Assembly (NCBI GenBank): GCA_033296875.1
Contig: MU860046.1
Location: forward strand, 82,279 to 146,278
Length of the DNA stretch: 64,000 bases
Origin: Achaetomium macrosporum
Taxonomy: Eukaryota > Ascomycota > Sordariomycetes > Sordariales > Chaetomiaceae
Direction of reading: 5' to 3'
Below, in pieces: positions 1-10,277 of this stretch. Below the pieces are notes generated by a model. It was not told the DNA's origin and did no database searches. It saw only the letters and a program-made list of their open reading frames with translations. The translations under genes were made by a program, and so were the position numbers. Each line of letters opens with the position of its first letter. Position 1 is the first letter of the stretch.

Positions 1-245
1 GCTTGCACGTAGCACGGGTATCCGCATTTGAACAGGCATATGGCCATGTTACACATGTTAGTTTGATTTCGTATTTGGAATATCTTGTCAGCATCCCATA
101 CCACCTTGGTGCAGTCGCATAAGAGGATAGATCACAGGTGAAACTCGGTCTGAAATGGACTCTGATGTATGCCGTTTCACATAAGCCTGGCGTAACTCCT
201 CTAATTGCTCCATAACCGAATCAACTTCGCATGTAGGTCAAGCTC
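1..245. other. Left window edge, no gene seen
   Basis: I see no convincing coding sequence here. It is the region downstream of the thioesterase gene, and any further cluster genes would lie outside the window. Confidence 0.5.
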
Positions 246-1136
246 TTATTGGAGCGAGTGGTTGCCGTTCAAGGCCTCGAGTTCTCGACACGCCCACTTT
301 ATCCCCTCCGTTGTCGTCTCCAGCGTCTCCTCGGTATGAAAGATGCTGAAATGGTGCCCTGGTATATCCATGACTTTGGTAATCAAGTCTCGCCTGTACT
401 TCCCCCAACCGAGGAGCGGGTCTCGGCGGTTGATATCCACCGCGCTGACGCCTTCTTGAACGCCTTCAGGAAGGGGAACTGGATCCGTCGCCCGGAGCAG
501 CACGACGGGTGGGGGCCGTGGACTTGTCCAAGTTGTCCTGAACCCGTTCCCTTGCCTCTTCTCTACCTGCCCGTTGGTGTTTGATTCTTCCTCCCCCCAT
601 ACAGGCAGCGTCCACTCCCTCACCATCCTATGTGCCTCCGAGAAGCATCGCATAACCCGGTCCTTGGTCTCCTGCCGCGTGTGCTCTCCCCACTCGATCG
701 CGTGCTGCACGACCGTCATGAACGGCGCAGCCAGAACAAGAGGACAGACCGAGTCGACCATAACTATGCCGAGCAGATTCAACGGACAATCCCTTTCATC
801 AGCCAATTGGCGCGCCACCTCGAGTGAGATGAGCCCGCCCATCGACCAGCCGCCGATGATGAGATCGCCGCGGGGAACTGCCAATTTGATGAATTCGATA
901 TAACGCCGCGCCATCTCGGGGATGCCGCCCACCCAGGACTCGCCGGAAGGGTAGTTGGGGTTGGCGATGCCGAAGACTGGGCGACCCAGGTCGCCGAGGC
1001 AGTAGTATGAGAAGATTGTGCCGCCGCCGTCATGGATGAGAACCAGCGGGGTCGGCTTCTTGGTCCATGGCATGATGGTATGTTCTGGTGGTCCATCTTG
1101 GACAATATTCGGGTTTTCCTCGAACATGCTGCCCAT
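246..1136 (-). CDS. Stand-alone polyketide/NRPS-type thioesterase (alpha/beta hydrolase)
   Basis: Single-exon ORF of 296 aa. It begins with the oxyanion-side LVLIHDGGGT (residues 31-40), has the nucleophile elbow GGWSMGG with Ser98, a likely acid at Asp128 (VMVDS) and a C-terminal GHHFSIF with His262. This is the full Ser-Asp-His arrangement of the thioesterase domain that ends fungal polyketide synthases, here encoded as a separate protein. Known members release or hydrolyse polyketide chains from the synthase; the substrate here cannot be read. No signal peptide or membrane segment is visible, so a cytosolic role is inferred. The next gene, on the same strand and about 900 bp upstream, is an FAD hydroxylase, so the two probably belong to one biosynthetic cluster continuing left of the window. 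An upstream non-coding exon is possible. Confidence 0.85.
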   Translation of the reverse strand: MGSMFEENPNIVQDGPPEHTIMPWTKKPTPLVLIHDGGGTIFSYYCLGDLGRPVFGIANPNYPSGESWVGGIPEMARRYIEFIKLAVPRGDLIIGGWSMGGLISLEVARQLADERDCPLNLLGIVMVDSVCPLVLAAPFMTVVQHAIEWGEHTRQETKDRVMRCFSEAHRMVREWTLPVWGEEESNTNGQVEKRQGNGFRTTWTSPRPPPVVLLRATDPVPLPEGVQEGVSAVDINRRDPLLGWGKYRRDLITKVMDIPGHHFSIFHTEETLETTTEGIKWACRELEALNGNHSLQ

Positions 1137-2034
1137 TTTGATTTCTGACGACTGGTGATCTTGTTAGAGAGCGTCCTCTGCAGACGTGTGTTGGTGGTGG
1201 GAAAGCTCACCGAGGAATTGGAGTCGGCACGAAGGACTCGGGCAGCCTCAATGGCGGATAATGATTCCTTGGTGTTGATATTTGGAGGTTGCAATGCTCT
1301 GTGTTAATCGATGAGCAGAGCGACGATGGAGTGGAGAGGGGTGGGGTGCAGATGAAGCAAGGAACTGAACACCGAAGGCGACCGCGCGTTAAAATGGAAA
1401 ATGAAAGTGTATACAGAAGCAGTGATTTGGGTCGCGCCGTGAGTTCACGGAAGACATGCCGGCTGTTGAAAGTACGTGCGCGGTGTGCTGCTCGGATGAG
1501 CACAAAGCCACCAAGCGGATGAAATCAGGAATTCATGAGGCGCGAACTCGGAACCGGACGTGAGATAAGCAGGATGACAGTCCCGTCGGCCGAAGCTTAT
1601 TTTCTGGGTCCGGTCAATGCAACACTGCGGCGCCGACAGCATGTATGTACCGTACCGTACCGAAGTCTGCTTCTTCTGCCCGAAACGGCCCTGACCCCGA
1701 GTGCTTTGCTTTATCGAAATATACGATCTAGATCGCCCACAATAATCGGCCAGATCATAGAAACATTTCGTACCCTCAGGGGAACCAACCGAGCAATAAG
1801 AGATGTCACTGACTTCTAATAAATTGCCAACAGTCTGACTCGATGCTTAATGCTAATTACTTGAATTTTAGGACAGAATGGCCCATGCTATATAAGTAGT
1901 GCTCGGTCGAAGAAACTCGAGGAGGGAGAGGATAGGCCATAGGAGCAATGGGAAGAGTGAGAGGGGGGATGAAGAGACGAGAACAACTTCAGCCCAGCTG
2001 AAACCCACAACAAGATATAGCCCAACCTTGTGAG
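1137..2034. promoter_or_regulatory. Intergenic promoter region of the thioesterase gene
   Basis: About 900 bp between the thioesterase start and the end of the FAD hydroxylase, both on the minus strand. No convincing ORF. It contains the 8-bp palindrome TCGGCCGA near 1586-1593 and TCG/CGA half-sites spaced by seven bases near 1713-1725. Such pairs are typical of Zn2Cys6 binding sites, but at this length they may be chance. Confidence 0.3.
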
Positions 2035-3927
2035 TCAGAACCTTTGAGCAAACTTTCCCAGCAGAAACTTGACGGCCAGACCCGCACCCACGACTGCCCA
2101 AACAAGAGGCGAAGCAACAAGAGACAGACGTGAACGGGCCGGTGGTGCGACCACGGCCGACACAAGATAGCCCTCCAGGAAGGAAACAAACTGGTCCAGC
2201 TTTGCCAATGGCCCGATGTGCGCAACATAGCCGTCCGGCCGCACCAGCACGTAGCCCGCCGTCTTCCCAAAGCCAAACTCGGCATGCAAGTTGCCGTCCA
2301 GATCGACATACCACTCCCCCTCCTCCAACCCCCGTTCAACCACCGGCCTGCCATTTCCGTTCCCGGAGGAAGAGGAAAGAATGTAATGCACCCTCAGCGG
2401 CGTCTTACAAGCGCTCACGGCACTCTCCGCCGCAGCCTCGAGCTGCTCCCCTTTGACGGCGGGCCCCTTTCCACCATCAGCTCCACCAGCAAACAGCAGC
2501 AGATGATGCGGCGCCCCGACACAAACCCTCTGCAGACTCGTTTCCCTTTTCCCACCATCACCAAACATACGCGCGACCTTCCCGTCGGGCACGCGATCCC
2601 CGCCCCTGATCGGACCCTTCCACCCGGCCGCCTCGCCCACGATGCGGCTGGTGCCGCGGTAGGTGATGCCGAACTGGCTAATGAACAGGAAGGCGCGCCG
2701 GCGCCGCTCCCGGCTCTGCACGACGCGGTACATGACATGCCGCAGAAAGAAGTTGCGGAGGAGCACGAACAGGGGGTTGCGCGACCAGATGAAGGCGAAG
2801 ATGCGGTCTGTGCCCTTGAGCAGGGCGTAGCCGACGGGGCGGCGCTCCAGGTCGTAGGTGTCCAGGACGGCGGAGGCGGCTGCTTGTAAGGATGAAGGAG
2901 ACCAAGACGAGGGGGAAGAGGAGGAGGGAGGGAGGGGTTGTGCTTGGGATTGTAAAGACAGCGCGTGGGCGAGCTTCCAGCCTAGGTTGATGGCGTCTTG
3001 GATCCCTGCGTTCATGCCCTGTCCGCCGGCCGGGGAATGGATGTGCGCGGCGTCGCCGGCAACGAAGAGGCGCGCGTCGCGGTACTGGTTGACGCAGCGG
3101 TGATGCAGGCGGAAGCGGGTGAGCCATTCCGGGGACCGGAGGACGCCCGATCCGGGAGGGGTCATGGCGGTGAAATAGGCCTGAACCTCCTCGAGGGTGG
3201 GCGCGTCTTGTTGGTCGTCGGCCGTCAAGTCGGCCCGCGAGGCGATGATGCGGATGAGTTCACTATTGATGGGCAGCGTGGCGAGCACTCCCCTCTTGTT
3301 GAGATGCAGGATGATGTGGTCTTGGTCAATGTTGGAGTCGCGTAGGCGCACGTCGCAGAGGATGAAATCTTGGGGGTAAGGACCTCCGGGGAAGGCTATG
3401 TTCTGGGAGGCATGCCGGACCACGCTGTGGGCGCCGTCACAGCCCACTACGTACTTGGAGCGGATTGTGTCGGTGCTTCCGTCGGGCAACCTGACGGTCG
3501 TGGTCACGCCGCTCTCATCTTGGGCGATGTGGGTGGCGGTCAGGGGACGCTCGACGCCGATATCGTACTTGGAGAGACATTCCTCCAGGAACTCCTCGGT
3601 CACAGCTTGCGAGACATTGAGCGGCAGTGGGAATTCGGTATTGGTAGTGCCGAGGTCATCGAGGACAAGTCTGAGCACGGGTTCCTTGTTGATGAACGTT
3701 TGGGCACCGCGGAGGATGCGGCCTCGACCGACTATGGTGTCGGCGGCTCCGTGGCGGTTCAGGAGCTCCAGGGTACGGGGCTGGATGACCAATGCCCGGC
3801 TTTGGTTGGTTCGGGCCGGCTCTTGGTCGATGATGCGGAATGAGACCCTGTGTAGGGCAAGCTCCAGGGCAAGGGTGGTCCCCACAGGGCCAGCCCCGAC
3901 GATGAGGACGTCGCAGTCGTGTGCCAT
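2035..3927 (-). CDS. FAD-dependent aromatic-ring hydroxylase (PHBH-fold monooxygenase)
   Basis: Intronless ORF of 630 aa. The N-terminal Rossmann motif VGAGPVG (residues 10-16) binds FAD, CDG at 163-165 is the DG motif that contacts FAD and NAD(P)H, and VAGDAAHIHSPAGGQGMN around 289-306 is the GD motif. The C-terminal part ends in a thioredoxin-like segment (VRPDGYVAHIG) as in phenol 2-monooxygenases, followed by a hydrophobic stretch near the very C-terminus that could act as a membrane anchor. The family hydroxylates phenols or polyketide aromatics with NAD(P)H and O2. It lies just upstream of a stand-alone thioesterase on the same strand, so a tailoring step in a polyketide pathway is the natural inference. 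A TATA box sits 62 bp upstream of the start codon. The substrate is unknown. Low-complexity Ser/Pro sequence near residues 330-350 is probably a surface loop. Confidence 0.93.
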   Translation of the reverse strand: MAHDCDVLIVGAGPVGTTLALELALHRVSFRIIDQEPARTNQSRALVIQPRTLELLNRHGAADTIVGRGRILRGAQTFINKEPVLRLVLDDLGTTNTEFPLPLNVSQAVTEEFLEECLSKYDIGVERPLTATHIAQDESGVTTTVRLPDGSTDTIRSKYVVGCDGAHSVVRHASQNIAFPGGPYPQDFILCDVRLRDSNIDQDHIILHLNKRGVLATLPINSELIRIIASRADLTADDQQDAPTLEEVQAYFTAMTPPGSGVLRSPEWLTRFRLHHRCVNQYRDARLFVAGDAAHIHSPAGGQGMNAGIQDAINLGWKLAHALSLQSQAQPLPPSSSSPSSWSPSSLQAAASAVLDTYDLERRPVGYALLKGTDRIFAFIWSRNPLFVLLRNFFLRHVMYRVVQSRERRRRAFLFISQFGITYRGTSRIVGEAAGWKGPIRGGDRVPDGKVARMFGDGGKRETSLQRVCVGAPHHLLLFAGGADGGKGPAVKGEQLEAAAESAVSACKTPLRVHYILSSSSGNGNGRPVVERGLEEGEWYVDLDGNLHAEFGFGKTAGYVLVRPDGYVAHIGPLAKLDQFVSFLEGYLVSAVVAPPARSRLSLVASPLVWAVVGAGLAVKFLLGKFAQRF

Positions 3928-3988
3928 AATGATGGGATGGTCTAAGGATGTCGCGTTACACTGCCAGGTGAAGCGGGCATGAGTCGAC

Positions 3989-3995
3989 TTTTATA
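3989..3995 (-). promoter_or_regulatory. TATA box of the FAD hydroxylase gene
   Basis: TATAAAA on the minus strand, 62 bp before the ATG at 3927. The position fits a short 5' leader. Confidence 0.55.
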
Positions 3996-5162
3996 GCCTT
4001 TCTCCAACATCACGGCCGTGGCGATCCTGATATCCAGCTTCTCATCAGATGTGCATGTACTCTACCGTCGCAACCCGCGAGCGGGCCAAGCCGTGCCGTG
4101 TCGGTAGGGACCACGCCGACCCGCCGGGATGCCGAGAAGTTCGGACAGGGTCAAAGTGCGAGAGCGAGCCGCAGGTCGGAAGTGCGAGTTTCCGTCGAGG
4201 TCACGATATTACTGTCCCGAGTCGCATGCGACTTGCTCTCGGCGCCCCACGGGAAGGATTGAATAAATGTGGTGTGGGAGTGAGTGCGACCGATTCCAGC
4301 CATCATTGAAGATCGCCGCAGAAGGTGAGCGTCGAGGCGACATCATACATGGAGGTCACATGTCCCTGTGCAATTTTAGCCGCTTCACAATGCGTGGACT
4401 AATTCCCCTCACTCACGAGTCACCCGAGGCGATTTGGAAAGGGTCTGGGCAGCAAATGGCCGCCTCCTCAAACCAACACGCAGCGGGCAACTGGAGGGGC
4501 AAGCGCGATCGAGAGGTGACTCCACTCCTTGACTGGGGTCAGCATGTCACTGATATTAGAGGGCTGAATGATTACTCAACCTACGTATTTTGATGCTCGA
4601 TACTGTGATAGCTGAGTGCTAGCCCTCGTGTATCAAGATCTGCTTTTGCCTCTGGTTGTATTGCTCGGGCTATCTTGTGTTCTGTTTGCTTGTGCTTATC
4701 GGAACCAGAATCTGAAGGACAACAGGATGAAGTTTATTTACCAAAGAATTGTCTCACTAGTATGTGCAGTACAAGTTGAAGTGACCGGGTTTCACTAGGA
4801 AGCCGAGTTGAAAGCCATAGAGCCAGGACCTGTTGAGTCTTCAGAAGTGAGAGAGCAAACTGAAGTCGTGAGAGGGGATATTTTAGACAGCAATGGCTCG
4901 CCTACGGCTTCAGCCGCTCAAATGGAAACATCATATTCGTACCTACCTTAGATAAGACACTTCTAGGATTTGATATATCAGGCCATGCTCCCTTCATTTT
5001 GACGCCTCCAGTGGCTAAGTCAGCGCTAGTTAAATCCGTCTGGTCAAGTCAGCGCTAAATCCATCTCCATATATCGCAAATTGACACCACCACAACCCGG
5101 GTACAGTACACGGCTCAACTCAGCTTCCCCTGGACAACCCACAGTCGCTCTCCGCCCTCACC
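3996..5162. other. Intergenic region with divergent promoters
   Basis: Lies between the divergent FAD hydroxylase (minus) and hydrolase (plus). The 9-mer AAGTGCGAG occurs twice (4154-4162 and 4180-4188) about 230-260 bp upstream of the hydroxylase, which may be a regulator site. TACCTTA at 4944-4950 belongs to the dispersed motif noted in the findings. No gene seen. Confidence 0.35.
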
Positions 5163-6296
5163 ATGGCGCCCGATCCCCCAGGTTTCTTCCCCCCGGCACA
5201 ATGCATCCCACCCCTCCAATCTCCCCACAAACAAACCTTCATCCTCCTCCACGGCCGGGGTCTCAGCGCACACATCTTTGGTCCAGACCTGCTCTCCACA
5301 ACCTTCTCCATGACCGGAGATAAAGTCCAATACGATGATGATGACGGCGAACCCCTTCTGAGTCAAAACAACCCTGTAGGTCCATCAACAACAACAACAT
5401 CATCAACATCATCATCATCATCATGATCATCATCATCACCCGCAGGCCCCGTCCCATCCACAACCGGCACCCAGTCAGACCGAGCAGTAGTCACCACCAC
5501 CACCACCACCACCATCCCCACCACTAGTCCTACCCTCCGCGAAGCCTTCCCCCACGCCAAGTTCACCCTGCCCCTCGCACCGCGCCACCGCGCCACAATC
5601 TACAAGCGGTCCCTCATCCACCAGTGGTGCGACAGCTGGGACCCCAGCGGGACCTCCTCCGCCTCCAGCAAGGAGGAATGGCGCGCCGCGCCCGGGCTGC
5701 GGGACACCGTCTCCCACCTGCACGGCCTCACTCGCGCCGAGGCAGAGACGCTGGGCGGCAGGACGGGGAATATCGTGCTGGGCCGGCTGAGTCAGGGGTG
5801 TGCGGCGGCTTTGGCGGCGTTGTTGCTCTGGGATGGGCCGCCGTTGATGGGGTTTTGGGGAATGTGTGACTGGTTGTTCTTTGAGGGGGATGTTAAGGCC
5901 GTTTTGGGGCTTTCTGGTCCTGGGGATGATGGCGCGGGTGGGGAGGAGGAGTTTGATCCCTTTGAAAGGGAAGTTGATGAAAAGGGGAGAGGGGTGTGTG
6001 AGGAGGAGGGGTGTATGGAGACGAGGGTTGTTAGGGCGTTGAGGGAGAGGTTGGAGCTGGAAGAAGGAGATGGGCGAGGATTGAGGTCTCGCCCTGGATC
6101 TTTTGATACGCCCGTCTTCTTGGGACATGGGGTCGAAGATGACAAGGTCCCTGTTGTGCGCGGGAGGGAGGCTGCTGAGTGCCTGAGGGCCGCCGGGCTT
6201 GACGCTGAGTGGAGAGAGTACCACGGCCTCGGCCACTGGTACTCGGACGAAATGTTCTCGGACATGGTCTCCTTTCTCAAGGACAGGGCCGATTGA
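5163..6296 (+). CDS. Acyl-protein thioesterase / phospholipase-carboxylesterase-like hydrolase
   Basis: Two coding blocks. Block 1 starts at the ATG at 5163 and carries FILLHGRGLSA, the oxyanion-hole strand of this family. Block 2 carries LREAFPHAKF, then VLGRLSQGCAA with the nucleophile Ser, VFLGHGVEDDKVP with the catalytic Asp and YHGLGHWYS with the catalytic His. Between them is a CAT/ACC-rich low-complexity stretch with a stop codon. It is best removed as an intron at 5376-5474 (GTAGGT to CCCAG, phase 0, giving 344 aa) or at 5380-5445 (355 aa). Characterised relatives are serine esterases acting on palmitoyl-proteins or lysophospholipids. Odd: the first Gly of the usual GxSxG elbow is Arg here (RLSQG). 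No signal peptide is seen, so it is probably cytosolic. Confidence 0.75.
5331..5520 (+). repeat. CAT/ACC microsatellite inside the hydrolase gene
   Basis: GATGATGATG, then repeated ATC/CAA units (5386-5437), then an ACC run (about 5490-5517). The first part is intronic under the preferred gene model, and the ACC part encodes a Thr tract. Slippage here could change the reading frame. Confidence 0.8.
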
Positions 6297-6480
6297 GGAC
6301 AAGAGAATAAAGTGCCATGAAGGCCATGATTGTCATTAATCCGTACACTGCATTACAAGACCATGAGTGCGTGCCCCTGTGCTACTCGGCCAAATTTCCA
6401 TGACACCAATGCCATAAACAAACCCAAAGCCGAGCCATGCATGCAAAACCTCAACTCAAATCGTCCCACGGAACCGCCGC

Positions 6481-6959
6481 TCACAGCCCGCAGGCGCTGA
6501 GGGCCACCTGCTTGACATTGGCATCGACGCGACCCAGCTCCGCAGCCCGCCCGTTCGTCAAGGCGTTCATGGCGGTCTGGCCGATGTTGAGGCCAGCAGC
6601 CGCGTGGTCAATAGCCAGGATGTGGATGGTGTTGCCGTTCCAGCTCGCCTCCCAGCAGCTGCCGCAGTTGGGCGAGTTCCAGCCGCCCACGGCCTCGGCG
6701 CCGCCAATGTACGGGAAGTTCTTGACGTCGCCCTGGACCTTCCAGTTGTACTTCCACATCACGCCGTTGGTGCCATCGGAGCAGGCCACGGCGGTGAGCG
6801 ACCTCGAGGCGTCGTCATAGCCAGTGTCGTAGCTCACTGAAGGATTGTTAACATCCGTTGAGATTATTCATAGGATGAGTTGTTAGGTGCGGACATACCT
6901 GTGGTGGCCGACGCAGCGGCGAGGAGCGCAGAGATGCTGAAGATCTTGGACAGCTGCAT
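6481..6959 (-). CDS. Cerato-platanin family secreted protein
   Basis: Two exons: 6959-6899 encodes a signal peptide (MQLSKIFSISALLAAASA) and 6836-6481 encodes the mature domain. The intron is GTATGT to TTCAG, phase 1. The 138-aa product has the family hallmarks: VSYDTGYD at the mature N-terminus, AVACSDG, the NCGSCWE core and a C-terminal ALSACGL, with four cysteines for two disulfides. The length is normal for the family. Known members (SnodProt1, Epl1, cerato-platanin) are small double-psi beta-barrel proteins found in the wall and medium. They bind chitin oligomers or loosen polysaccharide and can be recognised by plants. The gene stands alone with its own TATA box. This is one of the safest calls in the window. 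Confidence 0.96.
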
Positions 6960-7072
6960 GTTGATGCCTGGGATATGGAGTGGACTAAAGATAGTGAATC
7001 AAGCTGCTGGTTACGATGATCTGCCTAGCCAAAAAGCGAGCTGTTGTGATGTGGGAGAAGAGGACAGACGTC

Positions 7073-7079
7073 TTTTATA
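7073..7079 (-). promoter_or_regulatory. TATA box of the cerato-platanin gene
   Basis: TATAAAA on the minus strand, 114 bp upstream of the ATG at 6959. Strong TATA boxes are common for highly expressed secreted proteins. Confidence 0.6.
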
Positions 7080-8735
7080 GATAGAAGACGGCCGTCCCTG
7101 TCTCCCATATCGTTTCCACTCTTCCGGAGTTGGAATGTTGTTGCCCGGATCAACACTGCTGTGTGTTTTCCTCGGGTGGTCACTACCCTCGGGCAACCGT
7201 GGGTCTCGCCTCGCTCCTCTCACGAGGTGAGCCGCGTGGTATCGGATTCGACTGTCCACGATACGACCACTCCTTCCCCAAGGTCCCCTTCTGTCGTCAT
7301 AACCTGCCGAGAATCCGCCCTCCGCCGAATTGACTCGGGCAAGATCGCTTGCCAAGCCCTATCGACCACTTTATTCTGTTTATGGAAACCTCATGACCTG
7401 CCCGGGTATGCATGCGGTCAGCAAGCATCCGACGCAGCTGCCGGGTCCACGATGCAGTGAATGCCTGCGCGCTTCGTATTCCAGATCCGCAGCGACCGCA
7501 GCGGAGAGTTGCAGTCGCAGCGTGGGACGCACGGAGATCGGAACGGTAGATGATCGGCACTTGCCCACCTCGTATCCAACGGTCAACCCGCCCGCTGTGC
7601 CATTCACGCCACTCTCAATGGAGCAAAAACACAGACCCGCTGCGAAGCTGGTACCACTGACACCGACACACTGCAGCATTGCGGATTGGATACCGGAGAG
7701 GCGGGTCCGGTCCTCCCGCCGGACTGCCACCATGAAAACAAACCGTCCGGCGGAGCCACGCGGACCCGCGCCGCTGAAGAAAGTGAGGCTGCCCCGGTCA
7801 AAGCGCTCCTTCCGGTTGCTGCGCAAGCTGACCTGAGGGAACCCGGCTGGTTCCGTTGGGCATCATGCAATGACAGTCCGGCTTCTATTACGGGAAGCCC
7901 CCGCTCTCACAGATACGACGGTAACAGCGCCCTTGTCAGCTCTGCCACCTGCTTCTCTAGGCTTCTATGATACGGGTTATGTCTTGGCACATTACACTGA
8001 TACCGCATCACTCTCTCGGGCCCATCCATGCGTACGAGACTTCGCTACCTTCCTTCTACAAGCATGGATTGAACAGGATACGGACCTCCCTTTTTGGGTG
8101 CCATAGAACCATAAGCCTCCGTGCGGTGCGCCTCCATGATGTCGCCGTACGCCGAGGTCTCGGCTCGGTTGTTTGGTGCGTTCGTGATGCTCAAGAGTAT
8201 TGCAACCTCGTCTTCGGATAACTCGGCTTTCCCCGACTTTGCAGTTCGAAAGAGCAGCAAGGCCGGCTTCTTCCATCTTGAGGATCGGTGTTGTTGTCAT
8301 GACTCGTCTAATGACAAGTTGTTTCCTCGACTGACAAGTGTTGTTGAGCTGCTTGTGCACCAAGTCTAGACCTGGGCCGGTGACACCAGCCCTGGCAACG
8401 GCTCCAGGAACTCACGGTTGAACTTGCCAGGTCGAAATGGTTAAGGCTGGCAAGTCCGGCTCGGGGTCAGACCCCCTCAATATGATTCCATGTCCGGAGT
8501 GCTGAGTCCCGTCTCGCAGGCCCATGACCTCAGAAACCGCAAGATCAGGAGGTATCTATTCGTATAGCCGCAGTTTACTCTGATTTAGACCATGCTAGTG
8601 CCTTTATCAGTCATGTGCATACGATGCAATCGGGAGCACGAGACATACCTAGAATCTCGGACCTGCTGCCAGGCCCTGAGCGGTCAAGGGGATATACGCT
8701 AGAACAACGTATCGACGATCGTCGAACATTCTCAC
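7080..8735. other. Intergenic region, no supported gene
   Basis: Several overlapping open frames of 60-170 codons exist, the longest at 7330-7836 (plus) and 7380-7826 (minus). None shows a recognisable domain, a sensible composition or splice continuity, and they are antisense to each other. Confidence 0.5.
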
Positions 8736-9782
8736 TCAGACGGCCTCCCAATCCATGGCATCCACCATGAACTCCCACTGATCCTCATCATCATCAGCGG
8801 TAGCGGTCCAATCAATGGCCTTCCCGTCCTCTCCGAGCATATCCGCGTCGCCCTCAGCTCCCCGCTCAGACCCACCCTTCACATACCGCTCCGCAATCTT
8901 GAACGCCTCCTCAAACCCGCGAAAGATCACCTCCAACATATACTCCAGCCTGTACGTGTCCAGCGGGGCGGCGATCTTCCTAGACCGCGGCCACTCCCCA
9001 AGCTCCGTTCTCGCAGCCATGGCCGAAGACCCGTTGTCGTAGTCCCCATGCTCATGGTCAAGCTCGTCCCCGGCCGTCTTCCACCGGTTCCTGAGGTGTT
9101 TCGCCCTGCCCAACTGCGTCCTCACCTCACCCGTCCCCAGCGTGCCATGCAGCGGGTTATCCTCCCGGTCCAGAGCGGCCAGCACGTTCGCGTGATACCG
9201 ATGCCTAGCTCTTGACTCTGACCGCCATATGCTCCCATTTAACCCTTTGCTCCCGTTTCGGCGTGCGGTACCGCCATATCCGTCCTCATTCGGCAGGTTG
9301 TGTGGAGGTGATGGCGATGAATAACCCCGCGGTATATCAACCCCAAACACACCAAGCAGATGCACCAGCGCCCGCTCGATCAGCATGTAATATTCGAAGA
9401 AGTCGAGCTTGAACATCAGCTCGGCTTCCGACACCGCCGCCAGGTCCGTGCCGACCCGGTCGACGGCTTTGCGGTAGCCCTCGGCGAGGAAGGGGAGCTT
9501 CCATTGCAGCCGCCGGATGATCTTGGTGTAACGGGCGAGCTCGTGTGGGGCGGAAGGCGGCGGTCGCTGCGGGTGATCGGGTGCGCTGGTGCCGTTGGCG
9601 GTTGTCGTCGAGGCGGCCGGAGGATGGGAGATGTTGTTGTGGCAGTGGCCTGTGATGGGTGCTGGGGTGACTGTCAGAGTCGGTGGTGAGAGGCTTGTGC
9701 TTGTGGTCGTGTTTCTGAACGGGCGACGCGCATGCGGGGCGTGTCGCGAGTCGGCCAGACCGCCCGGCATCTTGGACGACAC
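8736..9782 (-). CDS. Conserved-looking fungal protein of unknown function
   Basis: Intronless ORF of 348 aa that I do not recognise. The first 80 residues are rich in Pro, Ser and Thr and probably disordered. Residues about 85-155 form a helix-rich block (HELARYTKIIRRLQWK, then EYYMLIERALVHLLGVFG) that looks like a real folded domain. A second helical block near residues 280-300 contains YMLEVIFRGFEEAFKIAERY. The tail is acidic and ends DQWEFMVDAMDWEAV. No signal peptide or membrane span. The pattern of ordered helices between polar linkers, with no stop codon for 1 kb, supports a real gene. Function cannot be assigned, and the exact start among the early Met codons is uncertain. Confidence 0.7.
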   Translation of the reverse strand: MSSKMPGGLADSRHAPHARRPFRNTTTSTSLSPPTLTVTPAPITGHCHNNISHPPAASTTTANGTSAPDHPQRPPPSAPHELARYTKIIRRLQWKLPFLAEGYRKAVDRVGTDLAAVSEAELMFKLDFFEYYMLIERALVHLLGVFGVDIPRGYSSPSPPHNLPNEDGYGGTARRNGSKGLNGSIWRSESRARHRYHANVLAALDREDNPLHGTLGTGEVRTQLGRAKHLRNRWKTAGDELDHEHGDYDNGSSAMAARTELGEWPRSRKIAAPLDTYRLEYMLEVIFRGFEEAFKIAERYVKGGSERGAEGDADMLGEDGKAIDWTATADDDEDQWEFMVDAMDWEAV

Positions 9783-10277
9783 GGTGCCAAATCAAGTATG
9801 ACCGATGATATGAAGGACTCGGTCGGCGCATATGTATACCTTATCTTGACGCGGAGGATTGGTGACCAGGTCGAAGAATTGGGAATCGTGGCAGCTGAAG
9901 AACCCCAGAACTCCACCAACATCAGCAGGTCGGTCACCCGGCGTAGAGTCCAATCAGTTGGTGCATCGTGAATGATGGGACCAAAGGCTTTGAGAAGCCG
10001 GCGAACGAACTTAGTTGATCCATGAACAATCAACATGTCACGAGCAATGGAAGCAGTTGCAAAAAGAGAGCCCATCAACGGTGGGTGGGGCTTATAATGA
10101 TTGTCATTCTTTCGTAGGAATGGCAGTGAATTGGTCGTTTAACAGCTCAGACTGCAAAGACGCCAAGCAGATCGCCCAGCGAGGATACTGACTGTAATGA
10201 GTATGTTCTGGCATCACACTGGTTTTGCATCTTCTTCTTCACATCTCAGCAGTGCCGAGATTGCAATGAAAAAGAAC
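9783..10277. other. Intergenic region between the unknown gene and U2 snRNA
   Basis: It holds the upstream region of the minus-strand gene at 8736-9782 and the sequence 3' of the U2 snRNA. No coding sequence seen. Confidence 0.4.

Noticed and set aside
7330..7836. Overlapping open frames on both strands (168 and 148 codons)
   Set aside because: They are antisense to each other in GC-rich DNA and neither shows protein-like features.
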